A DNA stretch of 64,000 bases, from contig BRON01000001.1 of assembly GCA_024345305.1 (NCBI GenBank), positions 310,001 through 374,000 of the forward strand, read 5' to 3'. Under the pieces are notes generated by a model. The model worked only from the letters and a program-made list of their open reading frames with translations. It did no database searches and was not told the DNA's origin. The stretch is from Mrakia gelida. Taxonomy: Eukaryota > Basidiomycota > Tremellomycetes > Cystofilobasidiales > Mrakiaceae. The position numbers and the translations under genes are program-made. Shown in pieces: positions 48,842-62,128 of this stretch (position 1 is its first letter; the number at the start of each line of letters is the position of its first letter).

Positions 48842-51819
48842 ATGATCCCCTTCACCGTCTCACAGATCCTCGCTGCACTCGGAGCTATCGTGGTTCTCGG
48901 GATCGTGAGCCGTATCCGCAAGATGCTCGCAAACTCGAAGGTGAGTCGTGCGAGCTCAACTCTCCTTCCCTCCGAGTTTAAGCTGACTTTCTCCTGCTCG
49001 CTGTCTCTTTCTTTATCACTCCTTCTTTGCCATGCTCTCATCCTATCCACCTCCCTTCTCCTCCTTATCTCCTCCTCACCTCTCGCGCCATCATCGATCG
49101 ATCTACAAGGCCATGGACGTTCCATCGACCTTCTTCTTCTTCCCGCTTCCCCTCCGCCTCCTCCTCCCCAACATCCCCTACATCAACCCCGTCAAAGACC
49201 AAGACTGGACGCTCAAGTTCTCCAAGTACACGAGGATGGGATCGACGTCGATCGTCAAGTACAACTGCTTCTTCACAGAGCTGCCCATCCTTTTCGTCGC
49301 CAATGCAGCGGCAGCGAAACAGATCAGCATCAATCGGAAGGTTTGGAGCAAGCCCGTCGAGATGTACGGAGGTTTGGGCTTCTTTGGAGCTAACCTGGGT
49401 GAGTACCCTTTGATCAGGATGAACGCTGAGGGTGATCTTAGCCAAGGGAAGGTATAGAAGGAGCTGAGGAAACGACTTCGAGCGCTGAAGCTGACCCGAC
49501 CCTCTTCTCTCCTTCCTCCTTCTCCACCTTGTAGTCATCACCGAGGGACCTATCTGGAAGACCCATAGGAAGGTTGTCGGCCCGTCGTTCTCGGAGGTCA
49601 GTTCTGGATCCTTCATCCCGATCCACGTCGTTCTCGAGCCGAAGTCGAGCGCTGATTTCGCGTCCTGTTCTCGTCTCTCCGTTCGATCGCCTCACCCGCA
49701 GAGTGCCTACTCGCTCGTCTGGAACGAGACAGCAGACACCTTCTCCGACATGCTCGTCTCGGAAGGCTGGTCTTCGGCCAAGAAGGGTACCGAGATCAAC
49801 GTCAAGGACTTCGTCGAAACGACCATGAGACTCGCTCTCATCGTGAGTCCGCCACCTTCTCCCTTTGTGAGAGGAGTCGAAGTTCCGAAGCTGATAATGC
49901 ATATTCTATTTCCTTGCTAACAGGTGATAGGTCGAGCGGCTTTCGGAATCCCCATGAGCTGGAAGGACGACAACGCGACGGACGTCCCTTTGGCCAACAA
50001 CCACACCATGACCTCCTCCCACGCTCTCTCCGTCGTCTCCGAGAACACGATTCAACGAATGCTTGTCCCTGGTGTGAGTAGCTATCTTTCGCTTTCCGTC
50101 TCATCGCGTTCTCTCGCCCCCGATCAGCTGACCTCCTCTCTTCCCTTGTCGCGTTTTCAGTTCCTTTACAAACTCCCCATTCCTCGCCTGAAACCCTACC
50201 TCACCAAGATCGACACCGCCTTCAAGGAGCTGGACTCTCACATGATGGAACTTGTTCAGGAGAGGAGGGATCGCGAGAAGCGAGTGTTGGAGGGGAAGGA
50301 GGAGCCGCCGGAGAAGGAGGATCTGTTTGGGTCGTTGGTTCGAGCTGCTGCTGAGGAGCGGGAGGACGATGGAATTCCGTTCGGAGATAGGGAGGTGATT
50401 GGAAACACTTGTGAGTTCGAAGGAGGGTAGCGGCGAGGTTGGGTCGAGGGGAGGAGGGGACGCGTCGACGAAAGACGGGACGAACGAAGCTGAGTTTCGT
50501 GTTCTCTCTTCACCTTCGCCTCTTCAGTCATCTTCCTTCTCGCCGGACATGAAACGTGAGCTTTGACCCCCTTCATCTCGCTCCTCTTCGGCGAGAATTG
50601 AACTCTTACTGACCTCTCCCTCCTTCCCTCGCTTTGTTCCTCCCCAGTTCCGGCCACACGCTCGCCTTCCTCTTCGTCTTGCTCGCTCTGAACCCATCGG
50701 AACAAGTCAAGCTGCACGAGCATGTGGAGAGCGTACTCCCGAACGGACGGAAGCCAGTCAGTCTCGATCTCGTCTCCTTCTCTCTCGTCGCGGTCGAACT
50801 CTTCGCTGAACCGCGTTCGCACTTTCGTTCGTGTCTGCCTCTAGGTCTACGAGGACTTTCAAAAACTTACTCACGCTCTCAACACACTTTACGAGACTAT
50901 GAGGCTCGTATCATCTCTTTCTTCAGCCCTTCCAACGAGTCGTCTCGTTCCGCTGACACCTCTCCTCTCGTTCCTTCTCGCTCAGACTCTTCCCACCCGT
51001 CGTGGCGATCCCCAAAACTGCTGGTTCGTTCCTCTTTTCCGGACCCTCTTCCCACTTGCCTCTCCTCTAACTCTACCTTCTCCTTCTCGCGTTCGGCCAA
51101 TCGCAGACGAAGACACCACCCTCGTCTACCAATCCACCACTCGCGACGCCGAGGGAAACTTCCCGAACGAGACCCTCTTCGTCCCCAAGGGGACCGACGT
51201 TCTTCTTGATACGCCTGCTTTGCACACGAATCGTGAGTCCCACCCACCTCGGACCCTCCTTCTCTTTCCCTTGCTCGCTCGAACAGGAACTCGAGAGCTG
51301 ACTCAATTGACGCGTTTTGACCCTTTGCCTCGTTTCGCCAAACAGCCATGTACTGGACCGACCCGGACGTGTTCAACCCATCTAGATTCGAGGATTACAA
51401 CAAGGATGCGTTTATCCCGTAAGTGCTCGCTCTTTCAATTGATCTGAGGTGGGGAAGGAAGGCAAGAGCGAGAAGCTGACGAGTTTTGGTCCTCGACGAA
51501 CGAACGAAACAGATTCAGCGCTGGACCTAGAGCTTGTGTAGGGAGGAGGTTCGCTGAAGGTTCGTCGAGCTCGATCTCTCCTTCCTCACTCCCCATTTTT
51601 CGCTTCAAAGAAAGCGAACTAACCCCCTTCGTCGTCGACTTCTGGTGGAGTTCAGTCGAAGCCGTCTGCGCCATCGCTCTCTTCGTTCAAACGTTCGAGT
51701 TCATCGCTGTCCCCCACGCTGGGGAGACCCACGAGGCGATGTCGAAGAGGTTGCTGCGGGCTAAGATGATGATCACGCTCACGCCGCATGATGTAGATTT
51801 GGTGTTGAGGAGGAGATGA
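48842..51819 (+). CDS. Cytochrome P450 monooxygenase
   Basis: Fourteen exons (48842-48940, 49110-49398, 49535-49596, 49702-49842, 49924-50073, 50161-50410, 50528-50555, 50648-50756, 50845-50903, 50986-51023, 51107-51232, 51346-51418, 51513-51559, 51656-51819) give 544 residues. The N-terminal helix (ILAALGAIVVLGIV) anchors it in the ER. The I-helix oxygen-binding motif LLAGHETSGHT, the K-helix ExxR in LYETMRLFPPVV, the PxRF motif in FNPSRFED and the heme loop FSAGPRACVGRRFA with its Cys ligand are all present. It uses NADPH-P450 reductase to oxygenate an unknown lipophilic substrate; the CYP family was not assigned. The intron after 50903 must start with GC (AG|GCTCGT) to give MRLFPPVVAIPKTADED; the nearby GTATCA donor leads to a stop. 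Confidence 0.94.
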
Positions 51820-52087
51820 GGGAGTTCGAAGGGGAGGGGGGGAGGAGGAGACGGAGGGGTTGGGTTCGTTTCGTTCTTTCTGTACTTGATTTGTGTTTGT
51901 GATGCTTTTTAGTGTAATATTAGATCGGCTGTCTCAACAGATGACCTACCTGATAGAAGGTAGGATAGGAAGAAAGAAAGAAAAAGCGGAGCTCAAAAAA
52001 GAAAACAACTCGTCGACGCGACTTTCGAGGCGAGACGACCTCCACTCCATCTCTCCTTCCTTCTTTCCTCCCTTTCCTTCCTCAAGG

Positions 52088-55000
52088 ATGGCTCCTCCCA
52101 CCCTCTCCCCCTCCGACTCAGTCCTTCACTCTATCACCAACCCCTCTCTAGCCACTTCCGACCTCCCTACTCGTCTGGCTCGTCTCCTAGGACTCCCTCT
52201 CCCTCCTCCTTCCTCCTCCCTTCCTCCTCCTCCTTCAAAACCAACCTCCTCCCGTACCACCAAGCCCGCCGGTCCTCCCACTCTCTCTCGCTCCACCAAA
52301 TCCAAAGTCCTGGGAGCTCCTACTCTCGAGTCGGAACCCGCTCTGAAGGACTCGGAGGCTCACAAGCTTGCGATGAAAGTTGTGAATGGATCCTTACAAG
52401 CGTTCACCTCCCTCGCTCAAACTCAATGGAACCCTACCGCAACCACCTCTTCTTCTACTACCAAGCCCGAGACGACTCCCAACCCGTTCGCCTCCCCTCC
52501 TCCCACCCTTCCGAACGTGCTCGCTGTGGTAGCGTGCGCTCATCTTGCGCTGGCGAAGCTGAGGGCGAGAGGGAAGGAAGGGGAAGAGACGAGGGCAGCA
52601 GACAAGAGTGTTGAACGAGCGGCTGTTTCCCTTGTGGCGAGGTTGAACGCTGTGGGCTTGGTGAGTTCAACGAATCACGGTCTGTATACGATCGGTCGAG
52701 AAATTTTGCTAACTTGGTTTTGGTTTGGTTGATAACAGACGGAAGCTTCGTTGGAGTTCCTGACCCACTCGTACCCTCACCTCCTCACCCTTTACGAGCA
52801 CGAACCTCTCCCTGCTCCTCCTCCAACAACCTCAACGACAACGGTGCGGAAGAAGGCTGCCGCGCCGGCCCGAGGTACTCCGTCGGGCTCAACTTCCTCG
52901 AGATCTACAGCTTCGACGGTCGCCAGCAAAGCTCAACCTCCAACGAGCTCGGACTCCTCCTCCCTTCTCCGTCTCCTTTGGCTCCCCACCCCTACCGAAG
53001 ATCTGGAGGAGTCCGTTGCTGGAGTTCTCATAGGATGGGCCTTAGGCTCGCTCGTAGCAGTAGGGAGATCCCTCAGTGCGAAAGAGGGCGGGCTCGAGGT
53101 GAGTCCATCGAAGCGAAGGGAAGGAAGGGAGGAGCGTGTTGAGCTCGACCCATCGCGCGACTGACTTCTCCTCCTTTCTTCTTCCTCCTCAGCACCTCCT
53201 CACCTCCCTCTCCCCTTCCTCCTCCCCCTTATCCATCCACACTTTCACCCTAACCCACCTCCCCCTCCTCTCTCCAACCTCCCTCCCACCCATCCTCCTC
53301 CCAGCCATTCGTCTCCTCTCCAACCCTCCCCTCGCCCCTTCTTCCACTTCAACCACCTCCCCTCGGACCCTGTTCGACCTTCGCTCTCTGTCCCTCGAAC
53401 TCCTCCTCCGCTTGCCGGCCTTGCAACCGAAGTTGCTTTGGGAGCAGGCGCTGAGGAGTTGTCAGATCTATCTTAGGGCAGAGCAGGGGACGAAGGAGTT
53501 CGAGAGGGTGAATGAGCAGTTGACGGGACTCGTGGGAGAGGTGGAAGGGAGGGAGGGTGACGGTTCGTTGTTGGAGGGGAAGGATTGGATCAAGGTGGCG
53601 GAGTTGTGGATCAAGATTGCTACGAAGGTGAGTGGGGACTCGGAGGTTGAGCCTGTTCGAGGCGGACGCGTCTGGTTCTTACTTCGTTTCGTTTCGTCTT
53701 GCGTTCGCCTTTGTTCTACAGCTCGACGACCTCCCCACCCTCGACAAATTCACTCGCTTGCTCGACCTCCCTCCTTCCACTCCCCTACGGGCCAAGAAGT
53801 CCAGCAGCTCGTCGCAGCCCGTCGGGGAACCAGAACTCGACTCGGAAGTCGTCGTCGCGAGGACAACAGCGGCGTTGATGCAGGCTTCGACGTCGATTGA
53901 GCTGTTCCTTGGGCCTAAGGGGAGCAAGAGTGCTGGTACGTTGCCCGTCATCATCTCCACTCCCCTCTCACCCTCTGGCCTTAACTGAATCGCTTCAACT
54001 TTCTTCAGCCTCCTCAACCAAACTCTCCCACGACCTTTCCAACGTCACCTCCCGCCTCGCCTCCTTCTCCCACTCCCTCGCCCACCTTCCCTCTCCCTCC
54101 GAGGTACTCATCAAGACCTTCAAAAAGATGGAGAAGGCTCGGAGATCGTGTCTTGCTCTCGTGGCTGGTCGAGAAGGAGGTGAGGCAGCGGAGGTGGGAA
54201 GGGAGCTGAAGGATCGATCGAGGGAGGTTCTGGAGGGTTTGGTTGGGTTGGTGGAAGAGTTGTCATTCGAGGAGCAGGTGAGTCACCAGCTTTTTTTGGT
54301 TCGGGGTGTCGGTTGATGGGGACTGACCTCGTTCTTCGTTCTTTCCTCAGATCGACCCAACCTCCCCGACCTCCAACGTCCTCGCGAACCTCTGCACCTC
54401 CTCCATCGACACCCTCCTCGCGCTCTGTCGGACCGACTCTCCTTCCTCTCCACCCTTTAAAACCCCCTCACCAGGTATCCCTCACCTTCATCGAGCAGTC
54501 GCTCTTCGAACCAAGTTCCGTCAAATCCTCGTCGCTCCCTCTTCCAACACCGACGCGTCCTCTCCGAGCTCGCTCGAAATCGACTTCGCCAACCTCGCCC
54601 GGTGCATCTCCGGATCCGCCTACAACTGCGCTGGAGCGATCTACAAGGCTGGCTATGGATCCGAGGCGATCGAGTTCCTTGTGATGGCGTGTGAGGTTGG
54701 GGAACAGGCGTTGAAGGAGGTGGGAGAGGGAGGAGATCAACCTGGGGAGGAGGTTTGGAAGGCGTTGAGGGATGGGTTGAGTAAGCGGTGGGAGTTGTTG
54801 GCTAGTTGTTGGTCGAAGAGTGGTGATAAAGTGGTGAGTGTCTCGACTATTTGTTGAGAGAAGGGAGGGAAGAGCGAAGAACGAGAGCCAGAGAACGAGA
54901 ACTGACGCGCGTTTTTCGTCCCCCTTCGTTTTCTCCGATGTCTAGCAATCCCACACCTCTCTCCTCTCCTCAATCCTCTCCCTCCCAGCTTCAGTCTTCC

Positions 55001-58000
55001 ACCTCCTCTCCACCCTCTCTTCCAAACAATCCCTCTCAGAAGTCTTCCTCCACCCCGACCTCATCCAACTCGCCGCTCTCGTCGCGAGAGTCACCACCGT
55101 CGCAGTCTCGGATCTCTCTCTTCCTCCCTCGCTCTTCCCTACGCTCAGCGCCGTGAAGATGGATGGAGCTGCAATGGGAGCGATTCTGGAGCAGCAGATC
55201 GTCGTGTTGGAAGGGATGGGAGCTGGAGCAGCGGTTGGGGAGGCGAGTTCGAAGGTGATTGAGGATGCTTTGGTGGTTTATGGGGAGGAAGAGTTTCCTG
55301 TTAGGAGGATCAGGTGAGTGAATTGGCTTTCTCGCTCTCTTTTTTCCTTCGCGCTGCTTTCGCAGGAGAAAGCGATGGATCGCTGAACGCCTACGTTTTT
55401 TTCGTTCGTCGCTTCGACAAACAGACTCCTCGCTCGAGCAGTCCAGCAATCATGCCTTCAACCCTCGTCGTCGGGATCAGCTCTTCACGTATCCGTCGAG
55501 AGGGAGGTGGTTTCGTTGTGCGAGAGACAGGTGAGTCGAGCGCAAACCTCTCGTCCCCTCAACCTCTCCTCCTCACCTCTCTTTCCTTTCTCGTACGCTG
55601 ACCTTTCCTCCCCTCTTCGCTCGTGTCCCCCTCCCCTCACGCTCGCCCCCACCCACCCGTCCACCCAGTCCTTCGCCCAAGACACCCACCTCACCCCCTT
55701 CCTCCCCCAGTACCGCGGCCTCACTCACCTCTGGCTCGCCGTCGAAGCTCACTGCTTCTCCTCCGGATCTTCCTCCCAACCCCTTCTTCGACACGCGTCC
55801 GAGTCGGCCAAGAGCTTCAGGAGTGCGCTCTCACCCGTCCAGGCCGATCTACGCTCTTCGGTGGATCAGAAGGGAGGGAAGGGTCCGTTGGTGGTGACGA
55901 ATCGACAGCCGAAGGAACGAGTTGTTCGACCGACGGCGACGACGACGAGAAGACCGGTGCGAGGAGGAGCTGCTGCTGTGGTAGTGGAGAAGCCGACGAC
56001 GGTGGTGAAGGGGAGGGTCGCGAGGACCCCTGCCGCTAAGGCGGTCAAGGGAGCCAAGAGTGAGCTCAGAACGATTGGGTGAGGACGAGGGAGGGCTGGA
56101 CGCGTGCTGATCCTTCGTTTTGTTTCGTTCCAGGTTCGGTCGTCGCTCCTGTTCCGGCTGCGACACTATCATCCTCGACGAGTTCTTCGAAACTCTCTTC
56201 CTCTCACTTCGACGATCTCGGCTTGCTCCTCTCCCATCTCGGTGAGTCGTCTCGTTATTCGCTCGAGTTTGAGTTTTGCTCACCTTCCATCCGCTCCCTC
56301 GTTCGACGAAACCAGACTCCTTCGCCTCGCTACTCGGACTCCTTGGTCATTCTCTCGCTCGGATCGAACAGCTCAAGATCATCCGAAGCTTGACGAGATC
56401 GGATCCTAGTCGGATTGAAGGTGAGTCGAGAACCAACGCGTCTTCGCCCACTCTCGTCTTCCCTCCGACCTCGAACCGTAGGACCTCAACCTGATCTTCT
56501 TCCCCCGCTCGTTCACCCAGTCTTCCTCTCCGCTTCGGCCTCCCTCGGATCGGAGTACGTCAAGCTCAGCAAGTCTTCGAGAGCCGCTGGGATCTTCACT
56601 TCGACCTCCACCATCCTCGGAAAGGCACCAGTGGACTCGGTCTCGCCCGCTTCGAGAGCGGACTTCCTGCTCAGGTACTCGGACTTCTTGGCTCATGAGG
56701 GGAAGGTCGAACAGAGGTGAGTTGGCTTCCTCTCGTCCTCGTTAGATGCTTCTTCGCTCGGCTCTCGTTCGTTCGTCGCGCTCTTGCTCGAGCTGACTGC
56801 TTCGTTGTTTCGATTTGGGCTCTCACAGCACCACCATCTACCAAGAATCTCTCTCCCAATCCAACCTCATCGTCGACCTCGTCGCATCAAGATCAGCAGC
56901 CAAGATCCGCGAGCGTTCGCTAAAGCTGGAACGAGCGGCGGTGGCTCTCATGGTGGCTGCTTCCATTCATCGAGCACGGGTGAGTAGCTCTCTACCACCC
57001 CCCTCTTCCTTTCCCCTCAAAAAGTCCCACTGACTAACTCGAGCTTCTCTGGATCGCGAAACAGGACGACTTCCCCTCCTCCGTCGCGAGCCTCTCCCAA
57101 GCCCATCGACTCTGGACGCGAGCGATCGGGAACGTCTCTCGCCTTTCACCTACCACTCCGGAGGACTCTCCTGCTCTCAAGACGGCCGCTTCCAACCCTT
57201 TCGAAGTCGCCAAGGTCGCTCCAGAGGATGCTGTCTCGGCGGATGATCTTGCAACGCCGAAGACGAAGAGCTCGACGGCTTCGAAGGGACGGAGGTTCGA
57301 TGGGATGATGTGGAGGACTTCGAGGGTGAGTCTGACATCTCCCTCTTCTTCTAGACTCGCACCCTTCGGTGCTGACGAGCTGTCGATGATTGAACGTTCA
57401 CAGGGCCTCCTCGACTGCCTCTTCGCCCTCTCGGAAACCTCCTCTCGTCGAGGAACAGCTCGAGACACAGAGTTCTTCCTCCAGGAAGCTCTCGATCTTG
57501 CTCGGTCTACCAACTCGACGGTGCTCGCTTCGAGGGCTCTCGCTGGGAGGGGTCTGCTTAGTCTGTTGTTAGGGAAGGAGGACGAGTGTGATGCGTTTGT
57601 GCTGCAGGGGAGGGCGGCCGGAGATACGGTTCGTCTTCCTTTCCTTCGACTTTTTCCGTACTTTCTCGCGCTGACTCCTCTTTCGATTCTCTTCGCACCA
57701 GATTGGGGAGAGGAACGTCGCCGAACTCGCCGCTCTGGAAGGTCAGCTTCATCTGAGGTCTCGTCGCCATCTCGACGCGTTGGAATCGTTCGAGATTGGG
57801 ATCGCTGCGTTGAGGGCTTTCGACGCTGCGTTTGAGATTGAGGAGCTTAGACTTCCGAGGCGAGTAATTACACCTGCATCTCTCGAGCGAGCTGTACACT
57901 GATTCGTTCCGATTCGTTTCGTCGCAGCTCTCGAGCTTCCCTTGGAGAGGCAGGACTGGTCGAGCCTGTTCTGCTTCCGCTGTTGGCTCAGCTTCTTCGT

Positions 58001-60842
58001 TGCAAAGGTCAGTTCGCCCTCTTTTCTTGTTGTTGGGGCCGAGAGCAGCGAGCTGATGAGCCTTCGATCTCGTTTTCAGCTTCGATTTTGAGGGAGACGG
58101 CGAGCTTCGACCCTTCTTCTCTTCGGTCGGTCTCGGATCAACTCGCGAAGCTGCCATCGACAACGGAGACTCGAGTGAGTCTTACCACCCTTCGAGTGTA
58201 TCCCTTTTTGTCGTTTTTGACCCTTCTCTCTCCTTTGCAGCCGGACGATCACAGCTACAACGCGACTGTCGCTCTTCGACTCGCTCTCGACGAGTTCAAA
58301 GCGGATCTTACCATGAGCTCTTTGACTGAGTCGAGTGAGTTCACTGATCTCCCTCTGCATTTATTCTGAGCCTTTTGACTGACGTCTTCCCGCTCTTATC
58401 TATCTCCTCAGCGATCTCCATGCCGATGGGCTCGTCGTCCGGAACCTCCACCGCTCTCTCGAAGGCTCGGAAGGACGTCAAGGCCACTCTCGCTCGAGCA
58501 GAGTCAGCCTTCGACAAAACCCTCGCTTCGGATGCAGCTTGTGGTAGGGTTCAACGGATTCGGGAAGCTTGCATGTCCCTCAGCTTGCTTCGAGCCTTCC
58601 AAACCTCCCTCGGTCAGAGCTCGTCGAGCTTGACTTCCAAAACGGCTTGGGCTCTCGGTGAGTTTGGTCGTTCTCTGCTCCTTTTCCAGAATCATAACCT
58701 GATCAGCTTCTTCTTCTTCTTCTTCGTCTTCTCGGTCCACAGACCACAGCTCAGCCATCACCCTCAGTCGAGAGCTCGTCGAAATCGTCGCGTCGAAATT
58801 CAAGGACTCAGCTCCGGACGACCTCGTCTGGCCAGACCTCGAACAACCCTCCTCCTCCTCCTCCAACACTCCTTCCCACCTCCCCAACGGCGACTCCTCC
58901 TCTCGACACTCCTCGATGAGATCCTACTGGTCCTCCGTCCGAGAACGTCACCTCTCCGAAGCCATCTACTCAACGAAGGGAACGACCGAGATGCCTCCCA
59001 ACTGGTCGGTCGTCACGATCAACGTTACCGACGATCAAAGCACCCTCTTCATCTCTCGCCACCGACATGGGTCGGAACCTCTCGTCTTCTGCTTGCCTCT
59101 GGATCGACAGGGACGTCGAGACGGAGACGACGAGACCTTCACGTTCCTCAACGCGAAGGAGGAGCTCGAGGAGATCATCTCGATGAGCAACGACGGAGCG
59201 AAGAACGCGAAGGGAGTGGAAGGGAAGGAGGGGAGGGCAGCTTGGTGGGCGGAGAGGAGGGATCTGGATAAGAGGATGGAGGAGCTGCTGCAGAATATCG
59301 AGTTCTGTTGGTTGGGAGCTTTCAAGGTGAGCAGCATTGCTCTTCTGAAGACGATCGAAAGCTGATCTCCTCGTTCTCTTTTTCTCAGACCATCCTCAAT
59401 CGACCCTCCCCTCACTCGGCCGAATCGTTCAGCCTCTTCCGAGCCAAGATGGAGAAGCTCTTCACCCGCGTCCTCTCAAGCGATCAGGATCGTCGGAAAC
59501 TCCTCAAGATCCACCTCGACGACAACCTCCTCGAATGCTTCTCGTCCCTCTCGCCGCTCTGCAGGGACGAGGAGCTCGAAGACCTCGTCTACTTCGTCCT
59601 CGATCTCTACCAGGTTCATGGAGTACCGGTCGCCCTTGCTGAGATCGACATCGACGAAGTGAGTCCTTCTCTCTCGACTCCCTCCTCGACGCGTCTTGCT
59701 ACGTTTTTGACTCCCCCTTCTCTTTTGACTCATCCTTCGCAGCTCGTCACCGACCTTCGCTCAGTCCTGGAGGACTCGGAACGAGATCGACCCAAGGCCT
59801 CTTCAGGCGACGAAGACGAACACCACACCTTCCTCATCCTCGACCGACACGTCCAATCCATCCCCTGGGAGTCCCTCCCTACCCTCCGAGGTCGATCCAT
59901 CAGTCGAATCCCCTCCCTCGCCTTCCTCGCCGATCGGATCGCCTTGTCGAAACACCTCCTCTCTTCCTCCGCCTCCTCCTCTTCGCCCTCGTTATCGTCC
60001 TCCTTCTCCCAGATGGACATCACAGGCAGCCCTTCTCCACCTTCGAACGCGTCGTCGTCCTTCGCCTTCCCCATGGACGTACGGAACGGATTCTTCATCC
60101 TCAACCCCAGCGGCGATCTCAAGAAGACCCAGGATCAGTTCGAGCCTTGGATCAAGCAGATGAAGGAGGTCGGGTGGGATGGGATCGTCGGGAGGGTGCC
60201 GAGTGAAGGGGAGTTGCTGCAGGCTCTGGGGTCGAAGGATATGGTTGTGTGAGTTTCGTCTCGCCTTATTCGGCTCCTCCACCGTCCGGCGCCTCCAAAC
60301 TGACTCGGAGTTGATCTTCTTCCTCGTAGCTACTTCGGTCACGGAGGAGGAGAGCAGTACATCCGTTCGCACAAGATCCGAAGTCTGCCTCGATGCGCGA
60401 CGTTGATGCTCTGGGGTTGCTCGTCGGGAGCTCTTCGAGACTTTGGAGAGTTCGATCGAGCTGGAACGCCTTGGAATTACATGCTTGCTGGATGGTGCGT
60501 TCTTCTCCTCGTTTTCCTCTCCCAAACAAGTCGAACGGACTAGCGAACCAGCGAAGCTGACCTTTCGTTCCTTCCCTCTTCCATCGTCGCAGCCCTTCCC
60601 TCGTCGCCAACCTCTGGGACGTAACCGATCGGGATATCGACCGGCTGTCGGAAGCCGTCTTCCTGGATCTCGACATTCAGGCTAGCTCGATCCGGGCGGG
60701 TGGAAGTGGGAAGACGATGAAGAAACACAAGAAGGGGAAGACGACGGCTCAGGCGGTGGGAGAGGCGAGGGATAAGTGTAAGCTGAGGTTCTTGACGGGA
60801 GCCGCGGTGGTGGTTTACGGAGTGCCGGTTCGGTTTGTTTAG
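52088..60842 (+). CDS. ESP1: Separase (caspase-like cysteine protease)
   Basis: About 25 exons run from ATG 52088 (MAPPTLSPSDSVLHS) to TAG 60840-60842 and encode roughly 2,100 residues. The long N-terminal part is helical-repeat-like and poorly conserved. The C-terminal protease domain has VQSIPWESLPTLRGRSISRI, VVYFGHGGGEQYIRSHKI with the catalytic His (codon near 60339-60341), CATLMLWGCSSGALRDFG with the catalytic Cys (near 60417-60420) and AGCPSLVANLWDVTDRDIDR. Separase cleaves the cohesin kleisin at anaphase after securin is destroyed. Introns fit the local GT/CTGAC/AG rule, except one after about 57857 (CCGAG|GCGAGT), which starts with GC. Just before the catalytic exon is a short acceptor CTCGTAG (60329). 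The C-terminus is Lys-rich (KTMKKHKKGKTTAQ), then VYGVPVRFV. No break was seen. Confidence 0.95.
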
Positions 60843-61117
60843 ACCCATCGAGCTGTTCGAGTATCTGGATTGTTGGTGTCGAGAAGAGAAGTGAGCTCGT
60901 GAGACGCGTCCAGAGAGTGGTCCTCTTTGCGCAAGTCTTTCGATCTGAGACGTTGACCGAGCGTCAAAGATGAAGATCAGGGTACAAGCGAGAAGCTGAG
61001 TAAATTAGGGCTCCGAGGATAAAAGAAGCGAAAGACGAAGAACCGAACTGACGAAGTAAAACCAAGCTAAACGAAACGAAACGAGGACGAAAGCAAGCAC
61101 AAACACGAGCACAAAGC

Positions 61118-62128
61118 TCAAGCAGCCTTCTTCCCCTTCCAAACCTTCCTCCTCTCCTTCAGATCAGCCGGAACCTCCCCCATCTTCTCTCTCTTGAGCA
61201 ACGCGTCGAGAGGTCGTCGCTTTGACCTTCGAGCGTACGCCGATCCTCCACAGCTCATTTGAAGTTTCGCAGGACAGTCCGCTGGAGTTCCAGGTCCGTT
61301 GTTGTACCAGAACGTGTCGGAGTAGTTGGGGTCTTCGTAGTTCTGTTGGAGAAAGAAAGTGAGCAGACGGGAGGAGAAAGCGTGAAGAGGAGGAAAACAA
61401 CAACAAACGTCTGCGACGCGTGTGAGAAGAGATGCGAGAGAGAGAGAGAGAGTACTGACGTGGTTGTGGAAGTAGCACGAGACTAGAGCGCCACCGCCTG
61501 GAAGGTCGTATCTGCAGACAAAGAGAGAGGTAGAGGAGGGAGTCAGAGCGTCGTTCGCCAGAAACATGTCGAAACGAGGAAGACAATCGAGAAATAAACT
61601 TACTGGCAGGTATAGTGAACTCCCTGTTGAGTCGCTGAGTCCTCGAGAGTGAGGACTCGACCGTTGATACCAGTGGGATTGCATCGGACGGCGCATCCCT
61701 TTTTGTTCGCGACGACGAGACAGGGCGAGAACGAACGACGAACGTGAAAGATGAGGAAAGAGGAAAGGTCAGCTCCGTGGCTTGAACAGGGTGAGGCAAA
61801 GGTGTCGAGAGCCTCGACGGAGAAGACGCAAGAGGGGGGAGGAGGAGGTAGAAAGGGAGGAAGAAAGGAGAACTGAACTCACCGACGGAGCTGCTCGACG
61901 CGCGACCTCGTGGGCGTGGTTGTGTCGACGTCCAAGAGCATTGGAACCTCCCTCGGATCCGGGGCACTCTCTCTCAGTGGAGGTTTGAGCGAGAACGAGG
62001 GAAGCCATAGCGAGGAAGGCGACGAGGGTGGATCTGTTCGGTCGCAACATCGGTCGAAGAGAAAAAGAGAAGTCAGTTCGAGCTGCCAATTCAAGGGGTA
62101 GAGATAGAGATGGAACCGACCTGAGCAT
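61118..62128 (-). CDS. Small secreted six-cysteine preproprotein
   Basis: Five minus-strand exons (62128-62121, 62033-61883, 61698-61604, 61511-61460, 61342-61118) give 176 residues. The first coding exon is only 8 nt (ATGCTCAG), and splicing creates a clean signal peptide MLRSTLVAFLAMASLVLA. After it, a His-containing segment ends in dibasic sites (GRRHNHAHEVARR). A core of about 75 residues holds six cysteines (GCAVRC, YTCQY, VSCYF, DCPAK, SCGG). The core is followed by ARRSKRR and a lysine/arginine-rich tail (KERRKVWKGKKAA). The layout (signal, basic pro-region, Cys core, basic tail) suggests Kex2-type processing and disulfide bonding outside the cell. The function is unknown; effector, adhesin or antimicrobial roles would be guesses. 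Confidence 0.8.

Noticed and set aside
61437..61454. GAGAGA microsatellite
   Set aside because: Short simple repeat within an intron of the secreted-protein gene. Nothing unusual.
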